Shown here in pieces: positions 49,750 to 61,911 of a stretch of DNA of 64,000 nucleotides. Both the position numbers and the translations under genes were made by a program. Source of the DNA: Burhinus oedicnemus (lineage: Eukaryota; Chordata; Aves; Charadriiformes; Burhinidae); contig VFFE01006842.1 of the NCBI GenBank assembly GCA_008921705.1, positions 510,845 to 574,844 on the forward strand, in the 5' to 3' direction. Every line of letters begins with the position of its first letter. Within the stretch, counting starts at the first letter, position 1. The notes beneath the pieces are model-generated. The model made no database searches. It saw only the letters and a program-made list of their open reading frames with translations, and was not told where the DNA came from.

Positions 49750-49798
49750 AAATGTACTGCAATTCTCCTGTGTGACCTTGTGTAAGTCATTGTCACCT
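49750..49798 (+). mobile_element. MIR-like core fragment
   Basis: CTCCTGTGTGACCTTGTGTA followed by AGTCATTGTCACCTGGGA matches the conserved MIR core ('agctgtgtgaccttgggcaagtcacttaacct') well over about 25 bases. Confidence 0.5.
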
Positions 49799-51243
49799 GG
49801 GACCATGTGTGTACCGCCATGCACTGCCGTGGCTACGGCACAGCATTTATGTTCCAGATTCCCAGAGGGATTCCAGCATCCTGTGTCAGGTGCTTGGGCT
49901 CCCTATACAGTGTACATGGAGAACTGAACCTACCAAAGCGGTATGCTTAAGCAAGTTGCTGCTCAAAGAAATACTGGTCTGAGAGAGGTATTGCTTTGTT
50001 AGTTGCATAATTCCTTCTTTTTAATATGTGTTTCCCTCCATTTGGGTTTCACAGCCTGTTCCCCTGTTTGGATGTAGGGGCCCTAAGCCCTACCCTCAGA
50101 GCTCAAGAAGGGATTCTAAAACAGTTTTCTTACATATTAGAGTAGCAGTGGGAACACCAACTTTACTTATACTCTACTTCTATAAATGAGCAGTTGTAAG
50201 AAAAGACTGGAAGTCCTTTTACTTCTTAGTTCTGCTTCCTGCACAAATCCACAAAATGTGCAAAGAAAAAAAACAATTTTTCTTCATTCATGATCTGTCT
50301 TTTTCTGTGTATGATGTAAATTTTAAGGGACTGGGGCTGTTTCTAACTGTGTGTTTCTGCAATACTTCAGCGCAGTGAGGATCCATTTCAGTAAAAACCT
50401 GTAAGTGTTACTTAAACGCAAAAAGATCAAAGCAGTTTTCATTTTTCCATAATGTTCATTAACCTATATAAACAGGAACCACATTTTGTGTTTGTTGTTT
50501 TAGTATTTTAGATTCAGGCAGCTAATCCAGAAATAAAGAGACAGTCTGTTATTTTCTTAATAGACATGTGAGAGGACTTTTACACAGTATGTTTTGATGT
50601 TTTCTTGGTATTCTTCCTGCCCTAAGTGATATTTCCATAATGCCCTCAAATATTTGAAACACAAAACACTGTGTTCCTTATTTCAGAAGTGTTATTAGAT
50701 GCACTTTTTTGCAATATTCTCAGAGCTTCTTAGTCTTCGAAGGTACACATGGATCAGTTGTAATATTATTAAGGGGAAAGAAAATTAATGCAGTTCTTTC
50801 TCTAGGAATGCACTAGGTTTTGAACAGTCTGACTGCTTTCCTAACCAGATCTAGAGAAGACCAAATAGACATCACCAGAGGCTTAATGAACATCTTTTCT
50901 GTTGGTGTCATTCTCTTCCTTTTTCCTCAGTTTTAATCTCCTTTCTGTCTGTGGCAGATGGCATTATGCTGATGAAGAAAAGACATGTCTGGTTCTCAAC
51001 AGCTTGTGCCAGTAGATCAGCAGTGCCTTTTCCTGCAAAACTTATTTTATGTGGAGAACAGAATAGAAGATAATTATTTTTCAAACGGAAAAGAACTCGA
51101 AGTTCATCAGTAAAACATGCTCATGAAGGACATGGATTCTGCCAAAATACTACTATGCCCATGTTCTTTTAAACTCTTCCATGGTGTGAACCACTTACTG
51201 ATTCTATAAGGCTATGAGTGGGATGTACTACATACTGTAGCTG
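49799..51243. other. Unique non-coding DNA
   Basis: Nothing recognisable. Confidence 0.6.
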
Positions 51244-51259
51244 TGGTGCATTGTGGGAG
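51244..51259 (-). promoter_or_regulatory. ZNF143/STAF-like binding motif
   Basis: The minus strand reads CTCCCACAATGCACCA, matching the ZNF143 (STAF) consensus YWCCCAYAATGCAYYG at 15 of 16 positions. No gene, TATA box or CpG island lies beside it, so occupancy is unknown. Confidence 0.4.
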
Positions 51260-52319
51260 AGTTATTCTGACCAGATAGTCTAACCAGAGCTTTTAATTCC
51301 TCAACAAAATCATTAAATGCTGCAGGAAAGTAGATGCTTAACACAAATTATTAAGCATATTGTTAGGTCAAAAGCCTGGTTTTGCTTTAGAAAAATAAAA
51401 GCTTTACTTAGCTGTAATAGTAAACTATGAACTTCAAACCAATGAGGCATTTGTGTAGGAGTCTGTTATTGGCCAACATTATTATCTGGATACTGCCTAA
51501 CGTTAAGTAGCATGACATAGCAAACCCAACTCAACGTATTTTTCATAAGAAGACTAACAGTTTTCATATTCAGTTCTAAACAGATGACTTTTTAAAATAT
51601 TATCTCTTGTTCTAAATTTTAAGATTAAATTTAAAAAAACACACCAAAATTAACTTTAGACACTGACAAATATTGACTTCGAAGATTTAGGTTTTGTTCC
51701 TGTGTGTTGAGCATTTTTAGAAAAAGAAAAAACCTTATTTCATGCTTTTATGGACAAAGTGGTTAGTTTTCAGGATATTCATTCAATCTGCAGATAAAAG
51801 CCATTTAAAAAATAATCATATGCAATGAAATATTATCTTCCAGAAAATGAACCTTTAACATTTTATATTTTGTAATATGGACCATTAATGGTATTTTTTT
51901 AAATATCATTTTCAACCTATGGTAACCAAAACACAAAAAGAAAAAATGTTTTACATTTATACCAAAATGTTATATTTATTTAACTTACTTTATTACAAAA
52001 GGTTCTCATGCTATTTAAAGCCCAAAAACAATGCTAGATTTTCAGGAGAAAAAAATGGAGATTCTGATGCTGAAAACACAGTAGGAATTTAGGAATAAAA
52101 CAGGTTTCCAAATTGGGCTTGACACTATATAATCTACTAACTAGTGTTTATGTTCTGTTGACTTCTAGAGGATGGAGTGTCAGGCCACCCAAATGCTGTC
52201 TCGTAACTATCCAGTAGAGACGACTGTGAACTTCTGGCGTGCTGCAGCTAACAAAGGCTTTACTCTACTTCAAATGGCAGGAAACTGTGAATTCAAGTGG
52301 GAGATCATGAGTAATTTGG
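51260..52319. other. Unique AT-rich DNA
   Basis: Nothing recognisable. It is the left flank of the LTR-tRNA-LTR locus. Confidence 0.6.
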
Positions 52320-52520
52320 TGTTGTGGTTTCAGTTGGGATAGGGTTAACTTTCTTACTAGCAGCTGGTACAGTGCTATGTGTTGGATCTGGGATGGGAAA
52401 TGGTGTTGATAGTGCACTGGTGGTTTTGGTTGTTGCTAAGCAGTTAAGGCCTTTTCCGCTCCTCATCCCACCCTGTCAGCGAGTAGGCTGGGAGTGCACA
52501 CAAAGTCCACAACCATGACA
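52320..52520 (+). mobile_element. Internally deleted ERV LTR (left arm of an inverted pair)
   Basis: It begins TGTTGTGGTTTCAGTTGGGA and follows the U3 start of the LTR at 52630-53199 (read on the minus strand) for about 185 bases with moderate divergence, through GCGAGTAGGCTGGGAGTGCA. It then jumps to AACCATGACA, the last 10 bases of that family. So it is an LTR with its middle removed and both ends kept. The sense strand is plus, opposite to its neighbour. No target duplication is visible. The 64-codon frame 52324-52518 is not a gene. Confidence 0.85.
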
Positions 52521-52552
52521 GTCATTTTTGGAGAGCTTGTCCAGGACCTCTC
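52521..52552 (+). other. Leader-like segment after the left LTR
   Basis: It starts GTCATTTTTGGAGAG. The right LTR, read on its own strand, is followed by GTCCTTTTTGGCACC. The first eleven bases differ at one place only, so both LTRs keep the same post-LTR leader. The remaining bases up to the tRNA are unrecognised. Confidence 0.6.
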
Positions 52553-52620
52553 GCCTGGGTAGCTCAGTCAGTAGAACATGAGACTCTTAATCTCAGGATT
52601 CTGGAGCACACTGGGTGCCA
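52553..52620 (+). other. Nearly full-length tRNA-Lys(CUU) sequence, non-functional
   Basis: The sequence follows tRNA-Lys(CUU) in order. The 5' acceptor strand is GCCTGGG. The D arm is GCTCAGTCAGTAGAAC. The anticodon arm TGAGACTCTTAATCTCA is complete, with CTT as the anticodon. A shortened T arm follows, and then TGGGTG and CCA. About 8 bases are missing from the variable-to-T-arm region, including the T-loop TTC, so the internal B box is destroyed and transcription by RNA polymerase III is unlikely. The terminal CCA is not normally encoded in vertebrate tRNA genes, which points to a copy made from mature tRNA. It sits 9 bases from the inner end of the right LTR. Read from that LTR, its end forms a primer-binding-site-like TGGCACCCAG. 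Confidence 0.82.
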
Positions 52621-52629
52621 AAAAGGACT

Positions 52630-53199
52630 GTCATGGTTTAACCCCAGCCAGAAACCAAGCACCACACAGCCGCTCACTCAATCTCCCAGGTTGGGATGGG
52701 AGAGAGAATCAGAAGAGTAAAAGTGAGACAAAACTTGTGAGTTGAGATAAAGATAGTTTAATAAGTAGAAGAAAAGCTGTGCATGCAACAAAAGCAAAAC
52801 AAGGAATTCATTCACTGCTTCCCACCAGCAAACAGGTGTTCTGCCATCTCCAGGGAAGCAGGGCTGCATCATATGTAACAGATACTTGGGAAGACAAAGG
52901 CCATCGCTCCGAACATTCCCTCCTTCTTCTTCCCCCAGCTTTATATACTGAGCATGAGATCACATGGATGGAATATTCCTTTGGTCAGTCGGGACTAGCT
53001 GTATCTGCTGCCAACTTCTTATGCACTCCCAGCCTACTCGCTGGTGGGACAGGATGAGAAGCAGAAAAGGCCTCGAAAGCTTAGCAGGAACCAAAATCAC
53101 CAGTGCTCACCAACACTATTTCCCATCCCAGATCCAAAATGTAGCACTACACCAGCTGCTAGTAAGAAAGGTAAGTCTATCCCAACTGAAACCATGACA
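52630..53199 (-). mobile_element. ERV LTR (right arm of an inverted pair)
   Basis: The 570-base LTR begins TGTCATGGTTTAACCCCAGC and ends CCCAACTGAAACCATGACA on the plus strand. Sense is minus: TATATAA is complementary to 52941-52947 and ATTAAA to 52757-52762, in the correct order for a TATA box and polyadenylation signal. After its 3' end, on the minus strand, come a 9-base leader and the tRNA-Lys complement. No internal gag-pol DNA is present, and the flanking five bases (AGGAC and TGTAG) do not match, so this is not a simple solo LTR. The short frames inside (52678-53197) are not genes. By similarity it belongs to the large avian LTR group also seen at 29344-29506. Confidence 0.9.
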
Positions 53200-53204
53200 T
53201 GTAG

Positions 53205-53261
53205 CCATGGTATTTTGTTGTGACCATGGTATTTTGATGGGCCTATGGTATTTCACCATGC
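53205..53261. repeat. Three 19-base tandem units
   Basis: Units start at 53205, 53224 and 53243. The first two share CCATGGTATTTTG and the third reads CTATGGTATTTC. The array begins 5 bases after the LTR end. Confidence 0.85.
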
Positions 53262-53308
53262 AAAATGTGACTAATGTATGCAGTTCCTCAGCTGCTTCTC
53301 TCTTTATG

Positions 53309-53370
53309 AAAAAAAAATGCAACAACAAAACCCAACACAAACCAAACCAAAAAAAACCCACAACAAAAAC
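53309..53370 (+). repeat. A/C-rich low-complexity tract
   Basis: The tract is almost only A and C (AACAACAAAACCCAACACAA and similar). It explains the 76- and 91-codon frames that cross it. Confidence 0.85.
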
Positions 53371-55454
53371 ATATTCTAAGATCTTAATCATCTCAGATGG
53401 TCAGGATTTAAGTTTTACATCTCACCCAAAAGATTGATTACGCTCTTGCCACATTCACATGCCAGAAGTATACTGTATTGATTGAACGTCTACTGCTTTT
53501 AGCAGTTAATAAATCCCAAGTTAGTGTTTACTGCCTTACAAAAGAGATACACAATAACATTGCATATATTAATTGTGCTTTTGAAATTAAATGTCGGTAG
53601 GATATCGGAAAGGTGGAACTATTTTCATTAATGTACCAGGTTGACAGCAAGTTGTGTTAACAAAGTTCAGCAAAATGTCTTCAGTGTCCCTGGGATATTC
53701 ATAAAAATAAATGTGAAGACATAGCATGCTTAGGGAAATTCTAATACATGTAATTGTACCAGAATGCAAAGCAAGCCAACATGTTTGTTGAAATGATTAA
53801 CAGTTAACTAGGTTTGGAATAACAACAAATGTTGTACACATCCATAATTTATTGTCATTTCTTTAGATTGACTACATCTTACACAGAGGCCAATTGAGAG
53901 CAGAGAATGCTTATTTAACCTGAGTTTTCTTTTGAGTTGTGAATGAGATCACTTATTTTTAACTGCATGATCTCTGACCACAGACAGCACAATCCAAAGA
54001 AAAGGTGTTCATTGATGTCGAATAAATGAAAAGAGACTGGTTAGTACATCTCAATGAACTATTCTGTAGAGTATTTGATGCCATGCCTTGATGTCAGTAG
54101 TCAGGAGTGGAATGGTAATTGCATTAATTAGCTTAACAGGACAAATCTTTGAAAAACTTGTGTCTCTGTTTCAGAGTGAGATAAAATAATTTCAGGAAGG
54201 AAATATGTGGATCATTTGCTAAGCAGAAATCTTACTTGAAAGATACAACTATAAGTATCAGTCAGCAGGGCTGGAGTTAACAATTTGAAAGCCAGGTGTC
54301 CAAAGTAAGGTGATCTGTGAGGCTCTTTTTATAGAGAATACAGCTGTCTTGGACAATTATTCATCCCCTTCTGAAACAGGCACGTAAGGAAGGTGATCTG
54401 AATTACATCAACTGATATGATGTTCTCTTTGTCTTCAAATACTGCAGGGGGAACTTAAATGGCTAATGGGGAACATGTCTACCTTTACTCAACTATTCAG
54501 TGAGATGACTTTCATCCTGACATTGGTCACTGATTCATGAATTGTTGTAATATTTATTGCAACATATTGCAGGACACATTATTCCACAAAGGTGGATGAG
54601 GATTAAGTGAATTCCAGTGATCTGAGTAGGTGGACATCGTTACTTTTGACAATGTTCTGACCAGGGTACAGTATCCTCTTTATTATCTTCTTTTCATTCC
54701 CTCCTCTAGAAAGTAAAATAGAAGCAAAAATAAAAGTAATCCTGTGATCAACTCAGAGATCAAATATCAAAACCGAACAGCTAACACACACAGGTAAAAT
54801 GAGAAGATCAGGTTACTGGGAGTCAAGAAGATGTAGGAGCACACCAAACAGACCAGCACTGGGCAGACCCATCATGGAGAGAATCCTAGATATACATTGA
54901 TAAATCAGAAACTATCAAAGCTGATTTTTTTCTGTATTCTTGTATGAGAGAATATTGGGAGACAGACTCAACGTCAAGAAACACCTATTTACACAAACTT
55001 CAAAGTACACTTGTTTTTGGACACATGTGAAGTACCTGACCTGACCAAGAGAGTAGATCATTATTGTTAGCAATACCAAAGCTAAGAAAAAACAATGTAT
55101 TTAAATGTTGAGGCAAATTTTGCTATTATGTGTGAGACACAACCATTGAAGCGAAGAGTTGCATGCAGAAAAGGAAGAGAACACAGAGTAAATTTATACA
55201 GTTCGCTTAGTAAACAAGGAATATATGAAAGGGAAAAAAAACCCAGAAAGATCATCTACATTAGAAAAATTTATGTAATCATAGACATTTCACCACCCGA
55301 GGTTGTGTCTAGAATATATATAATTTCATAACTCTTGATGTAGAAGACATTACTGCAGCAAAACTAGAAAATTGTGGTCAGCTATGATGTTCATGTTTTA
55401 AACAGGCTACTGAAAGAAATGAATAAAATTCTGAAAAGAAACCCATAAAACATT
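53371..55454. other. Unique AT-rich DNA
   Basis: Nothing recognisable. Confidence 0.6.
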
Positions 55455-55665
55455 CAGGAGCTGAGGAAGCCTACTAAAAAGCTCAGGCTATTTAAATTAC
55501 CTACAAGAATGATGAGAGGTGGCTTGATCACACTGTGTATGTTCTTTCAGAGGGAGAAAATGCAAGATGTTGAGGAGCTTTTTAACATTAGAGTCTCCAT
55601 GAAAGCCAACGGTTTGAAACTGCAACTAAACAGTTTTTGATTTAAAGTGAAACACATTTATAACA
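55455..55665 (+). mobile_element. Old CR1 LINE fragment, ORF2 end and 3' UTR
   Basis: ATGATGAGAGGTGGCTTGATC, then AGAGGGAGAAAATG, then AGGAGCTTTTTAACATTAGA and CCAACGGTTTGAAACTGC follow the amniote CR1 order ('gagaggtgacttgatcacagtc..ggggagaaaat..gggctctttaat..aaccaatggttggaaactg'). The copy is diverged and truncated at both ends. Confidence 0.8.
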
Positions 55666-58600
55666 TGAACTTCAGGAGGGGAAAAAAAGTGAGGAGAATT
55701 TTTGAATTTCTGAAGGCAAATTTTGTATTTGACACAGGCTTGGGTGCTGAGGAAAAAAATACTAAATTCTGTCTCCTTTAATGAGAAAAATCCTTGCTTC
55801 AACAGTTACATGGAAGCAGAACAACAACCAGAGTGAGGCCGTCATCAACTTCCTTACTTACTGTCCCTTGCCCTAAAAGGAACAAAAAAAGTGCTGGTAG
55901 CAACGTAGAAGAATTTGATTAATTTTTTTTTATATATAAGAGATTAAATTAGCTTAATTTCCCTCCATTCAGCACCTTTGAAGAGATTTTAGCAGCGTAA
56001 TGGCAGAATGCCAATTCATAACATCCTAAATAGGTGGAAAAAATTGCTTGCTGAAAGTACCTCCCCTTCTCTTCAGCTGGCTAAAATTAGCTGCCCAGTT
56101 TCAAAAAGCTGAAATAAGGTGGGATAAATCCCATCATAAAAAGAATTCAGTGGAAAATAATCCATGAGAAAGAGTACGCTTTGTAAAAAAAGTACTTGCT
56201 ATCATGCATTTGTATAATTATACTTCACTTTTCAATCTGTAATGAACAGTGGTTCATATAAATTGTAGGTTAAAAACATGACTAATTTAGTTATTGTTAT
56301 TTTCTTTGACGTTCATTTTGATATATGTATTGTTAAAATCTTGATATATTAATGGCATTGAATTTGCATCTTCGGTTAGCTGGCTACTTAGCTTCCAGCA
56401 CTTTACTGCATTTGGAAACATTCATGCCTGGAGACATTCAGAATGGAAGTACCTCTACCTTTCTGACGTTTTTGTCCTTCCTCCCACTCCTTAGTATTCA
56501 AAATCCCAGAAAGAGTAGTACAAGAGGGGCGTGCCTGCAGAAACTCCTCTGAGGCAGGATAGTGAATGGAGGAATGCGGAAGTATGAAGTGGCAGAAGCG
56601 TACAGCTGTTTTGCTTATTCTTCCCAAATCTGGGGACAAAACCAAGAAATAAATCCAGGTGGACTGCACAGGAAGGGTTGGATTTGGGAGGCAGAGGGCT
56701 TTAAATGGTTCACAGGTGGAGTGTTTAATACAAAAAGGGAATAAATTGGTTTAAAAACTGAAAGGCATTTTTACCTCTTGCTTGGGATAAACACATTCCT
56801 CCTGACTAGGGCTGGAACTAAGAGGAATTCCCTGACAACCACATTTGGCATGTGCTCCTGGGAGAAGTCATGGTGTTGGGCTGCAGGAAGAGGCATAGGA
56901 GGTTAAGAAAGGATGTGCTGAGAGAGGGTAGAGGGGAAGTAGATGGAATAGTAATACTATTGTGAAATCTTCTCTTGGGTGTTGTGAAAGCTTCCTACAA
57001 TTCTGGTACTACGTAGAAACATATTTTAGTGACACATGGATCAAAGTGCAAAGGATACTGAAGACTGAACTTCCTGTCAGTGTCACGGAGCATGATTGGA
57101 AAAGGCCTTTCTTCCATCTTTTCACTTCCTGAGATTCTAGCCCCAAATTAGTTATGAAAAAGCATTTTTCTTATAAATTACTCTTTCCCTATCTGAAATT
57201 GCCACATTTCATCTCCTTTTTGGCACCCTTTGTAACAGTTTGTTTGATTATGTTTATACCAAGGCCGTTTGACTGTCATGTATTGGAGACATCTACAAGG
57301 TGGCTTTGAACGAGCTACTTTCTATGGCTGTTAGAAAGATAGCCATGGCAACACAAAGTTTGTTGTAGGCTTTAAAGTATGTCCTTGAGATAGGAAGGAG
57401 AACAACATAATAAACCTTGACTACCTTCCAGATATGAGTCAGAATAGATATTAATTTGTCTGTTCATACATTTTCGTTCTGCTAGAGTCACTTGTAATCC
57501 CTATTTACATACCCAAGTTGGAATGAGGTGACAACTTTACCCCCAAACTTTGAGATATATAGCAGGCTTGCCTGAACTTAGGTTGCCAGGGTGCAGTAGA
57601 TATCACCAGCCATGCAGCCAGACACGCATTCTCAATCCTGTCTCCCATGTGTCTTAGCCTTATCTGCATAAACTAAGTAATAAAAAAATACCTCAAAGAA
57701 GTTATTTTCTCATTTCTCATTCACTTGATCATTTATCAGTCATTTCTGTCTCACCAGGGAGTACTCCTACCATATTTTGGGAATGTCTTCAGTTAGTACT
57801 TGGTGCTTCTTTTCCTTTTCTTCAACATTCTCCTCCTTTTTCCAATTGCTTTAGGCTCCCTCTTTACTTTTTAGGGTAAAGTGGAGTTAAACTAAAATCT
57901 CTCTTATGTGATAAAGAAGGAAATAATTCTAGATGTTAAAATAGGTTGTCAGAAACGTTGACAAGTGTAGATAGAATGTGATTTATGGACCTTTAACTTT
58001 TTAAATTAAAATCTTATATCCTTAGGTAATACAGTAGTGCTGGTGTGCATTGAATTCTTGCACTGCATTCCAAATTATCTATAGCACATTAATTTACCAT
58101 AGATCTGTTTCAGTTGTTTGAGTAAAATGGACAAGATAAATTGAATTAGTCTGAAGTATAAGATTGTGGGGAAAATGAAAGTCCATGAAGACTGTCAGAT
58201 GTAAGAATTAACTGTTACCCACTTTAAGTGTTATTTGTAAAGCAGAGACTCTGGGAGACATAGCTGAATTTGGATACTCTGGTGCTGGCTGATACACTGG
58301 ATATCCTGTTCAGGGGCACACAGCTTATGGGACGTGTAGCACAGATTTCCCTTCAGTATGGCTCAGGTTAGAAATGGAAATTTCAGAACTTTACAGAAGT
58401 CATATAAAGTTGGGCCAATAGACCATTAGACCTGTGTTCTGCCAGACTCGTGACAGAATTCAGAATTGTAGGTCAGAAATCTCAGAAAATTCAAATTATG
58501 CAATAACCTACTCACAAAGAGTTTTCTTTCCTATCACAATTAAATATGGATTTCCTGCAGCACAACAAATCCAAAAATCTTGATTCTTTTAAATTTTATC

Positions 58601-61600
58601 TTTTTCAAATTCAAATGAATGATTTTTAAGTTCCAGTTTCAAATGTTCTGTGCTTACGCAGTCTGGGGAGAGACACTGCAAAACACTTAGAGAGGCTGTT
58701 CTTGATATTTTTCCCTGCAATGTGGCCAATAGAAAGCACTTAAAGTACTCTGGAAGGCGTTTTTGCAAATCACTTTTAGCTTGGGAGGATCAATAGTTTT
58801 GAAAAGGGATATCCAGGGAGAGTAAAGGTCATTCAAAATTGTTTCAGGACATGGAACAGTTGCTGAAATTAAAATTTAAAAAGAAAATAATAAACCATGC
58901 AGCAGTAAGGACAGAAAGCACCTCCTGGTTTTTTTGGTTATTCTTTTCCCTCCAAAATTTTGGGCCTGACCTACCACAATTATTGGAGCTTTTCAGATTA
59001 AAAAAAAATAGTCACGGAAAACAAAACAGATAAAGGACAATCTTACAGTTTAAGATACATTTGCAGTCGTAAGTACTTTATATGGTTTTTCAGGAGTTCC
59101 AAAGTCCTTCTCAAGCTATACTATTTAGATGCCTAAGTAGTTACAAATGAGAGTTAAAATTCTTTTATAGATTAGAAACTGGTAAAACAGTAAAATGAAA
59201 TAAAAGCAAAAAAGGAAAAAAAAAAAAAGGTCACAGCTGGATATCTGAAGATTACAGCCCAGACTACATTACTGACCACGCATTATTAGCTACCTGAAAA
59301 AGCTGGTCCCTTAGGCTCTCTTTACAGGGGCACTTATAAAGGCAATTCACATCTTAGGTGTGTGAAACAGCTTTCCAGAAGTACTTATCTGTTAACTTCT
59401 ACTGAAGGAATTCAGGCAATTACGTTCCTAACTTAGACCTCACCAGTGCACCAGATTTGAGGGATGAGCTTAAGTTAAGGTTGTTCATCTGAATCAATCT
59501 TCTAGTCTAATTGGTTTGATCTTTCCCATTTCTTTGCTGTAGAACAACTACACTGGCAGTTTCTTCAGAAGCAGAGACCTACCGTGTTACATACTTCATT
59601 TTCTCCAAAGACAGGTAGGAAAACCATGAAAATAAAGATAATTACTTCTGGTATTTATGTATTTTAGTAGGAAGAAAGCAGAACAACACTGCTAAAAGTA
59701 CCCCAAAGAATTCAGGAAAAGGGTAAGTCTAGGATTTGACATTTTTTGCGGCTCCTTTTCAAGCCAAATAGAAAGCATTTCATTGTAAGCATGTCATCCT
59801 CAGTCAACCCAACATATATTAGAGACCAGGATGGAGGTAGATGTTAAATACACAAAATTGTTTAGGAGTGAGTTTGGGAGCTACTGATCTATGTAAGATC
59901 AAGCAACGTTCTTCTGTATCTGAATCCCTACACATGTCTCACTTCAGCATCATTTAGCAGGGAGGTGCCTTGTTATGTCTGTCTTGTCTCCTTGATGTGG
60001 CTATGGGAGAACTGAGGTGACATGTTTGTAATCTAAACTAGCTCCAGAGACTGCATCTTCTGGAAGCCTATAAGCTAATTTCTTTCAGTATAGTGTCTAA
60101 CCCATTTATGAGGTAAAAGCTTGGTAAATACCTCTCTCTACGTTCTCATATGTGTGTCTTGAGTTAAACAGAGACAATTGTGCCTTTTGGAGTCAGACTT
60201 TCATAAAGATCCTAGAGATGCACATATATTGTTCTCTATATCTGGATTGCTTAGGGTACATATGTGGGTGCAAATAGAGCTTTCCATTTTGCAGGCACTC
60301 AGCTTCCCCCAAGTTCATCCAAGAGCTGGATTCTGCCACTCATGGACTCTCCATGACTGAAGTGTTGGAGAAAAGAAAGCTCAAATTGTGTGAAACAGCC
60401 TGAAAACTGAAACACATTCTCAAATCAAAGTTTTCTGTTTAGGCTAGGAATTGTAAATAAGTGTACACACACAAAGACACAAACCCACAAAACCAGACGT
60501 GCAACAGCAATAAAAGATGGAAGTCTGTAGGAGGAATATTGGTAAGTTTGCTGTATAAAATTTTTGTTTAAATTCAAATTTAGGCAAACAAACTCCTCCT
60601 CTGGGGTCCTCAAATGCACTTACTTTCTTCTCTGACTTTCTAAAGAATGTATGTTTTAGGAATAGTGACTCACTAGAGGCCTAAAATGTAGGTATAAATC
60701 TAAATTAAATGAACTGTATCTCCATCAGATACCAGAGCTCTAACTATATATATCTTTCTGAAAAATCTGGAAGATGAAGCACCTGCCTGTGCTTCAGCAA
60801 CCATATAAACTGAGATGCAAGAATTGCCTCTGCTATGTATTTCTCAGGTTCCCTATATCTCATTTCATTTGCTTACAACACAAGCAATTAGAAGTATCAT
60901 CTACTTCAGAAATCCCCTCCTAACCTTACATTACTCTAGTTCCTTTTCACCCACACCTTCTCACATGAATGAATCTACATTTTCTATGCTGAAAGGAAGA
61001 GAAAAAATTCAGCTTAGGAATTGAATTGAAATAGACTTCTTTCAGCAGCAGCAGAGTTCACTCACTTTGACAGCCGGTTTACAAAACCTAAGTGTATGTG
61101 CCAAGGTGGTCTAGGCTGCGAGAGCAGGAAATAGGTTCAGGGGAACTCTGCTTTTCCTTCCTGTCACAAAATAGCATTTTTCAGTATGGAGGGAGGTTTT
61201 TATTAGTGCAGAGACCACCATCCCATCCCTCTATCAGCAATGGTACCCCTCTACAGCTGTTTAAATTCAGAATCTCTCCCTTTTACGTGGCCTGAGTGGA
61301 ACAAAAGGACCAGATATAGAGAATGTGACTGCTTGTCTGCTTGGGTACCTCAAGCCTATGTACATGTTCAGAATTTTAATGTCTATTGTCAGCCAGCGTT
61401 AGGCACATTTTTCTCTTCATCTAAATCTAAAAATGCTGAAAACATCTTGAGAAATGTTTTGCTATTTTACTTTTGGTTCAGAAATTATGCATTGCTTGGA
61501 TTTGTGTACCGACAGATAATGAGGGAACATCACACAATATATGATAACAATAACACTGAAGTAATGTGAGAAAGTAATTTATCTTTCTGTTTCCACTCTG

Positions 61601-61877
61601 CCTGTGAGAATCGGAAAATCACTACCTTTCCCATTTGAATGAATATTTTGGTGGGAAACATTCATTTGAATATAAAGGACTGAAGAGTTCAGCTACTGAC
61701 GATATACGGAGAAGTTAGATGGAGAGGGAAGAAAGAGATGGAGTACTGCTACTTATCAGCAATATAAACTGCATCTTTTGAATGTTTTGTCAGTATTAAA
61801 ATACCTTCTGTTTATTGATAATCTCTTTGCCAGACATGTTTTGTAAGTCTATTGCTCAGAAATAGTATCTCTTATTT
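55666..61877. other. Unique AT-rich DNA
   Basis: Six kilobases hold only short frames (the largest is 109 codons, at 61240-61569), an A-rich tract at 59194-59230 and a CA-rich stretch near 60460-60500. I recognise no gene or element. Confidence 0.55.
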
Positions 61878-61911
61878 TCCTTGTCTCTCTCTCTTCTCTC
61901 TCTCACTTCTG
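61878..61911 (+). repeat. (CT)n microsatellite
   Basis: GTCTCTCTCTCTTCTCTCTC is followed by further CT units. The stretch is almost pure pyrimidine. Confidence 0.85.

Noticed and set aside
52553..52620. Functional tRNA-Lys gene
   Set aside because: The T arm and B box are disrupted and the CCA is present in the DNA. It is a copied tRNA, not a gene.
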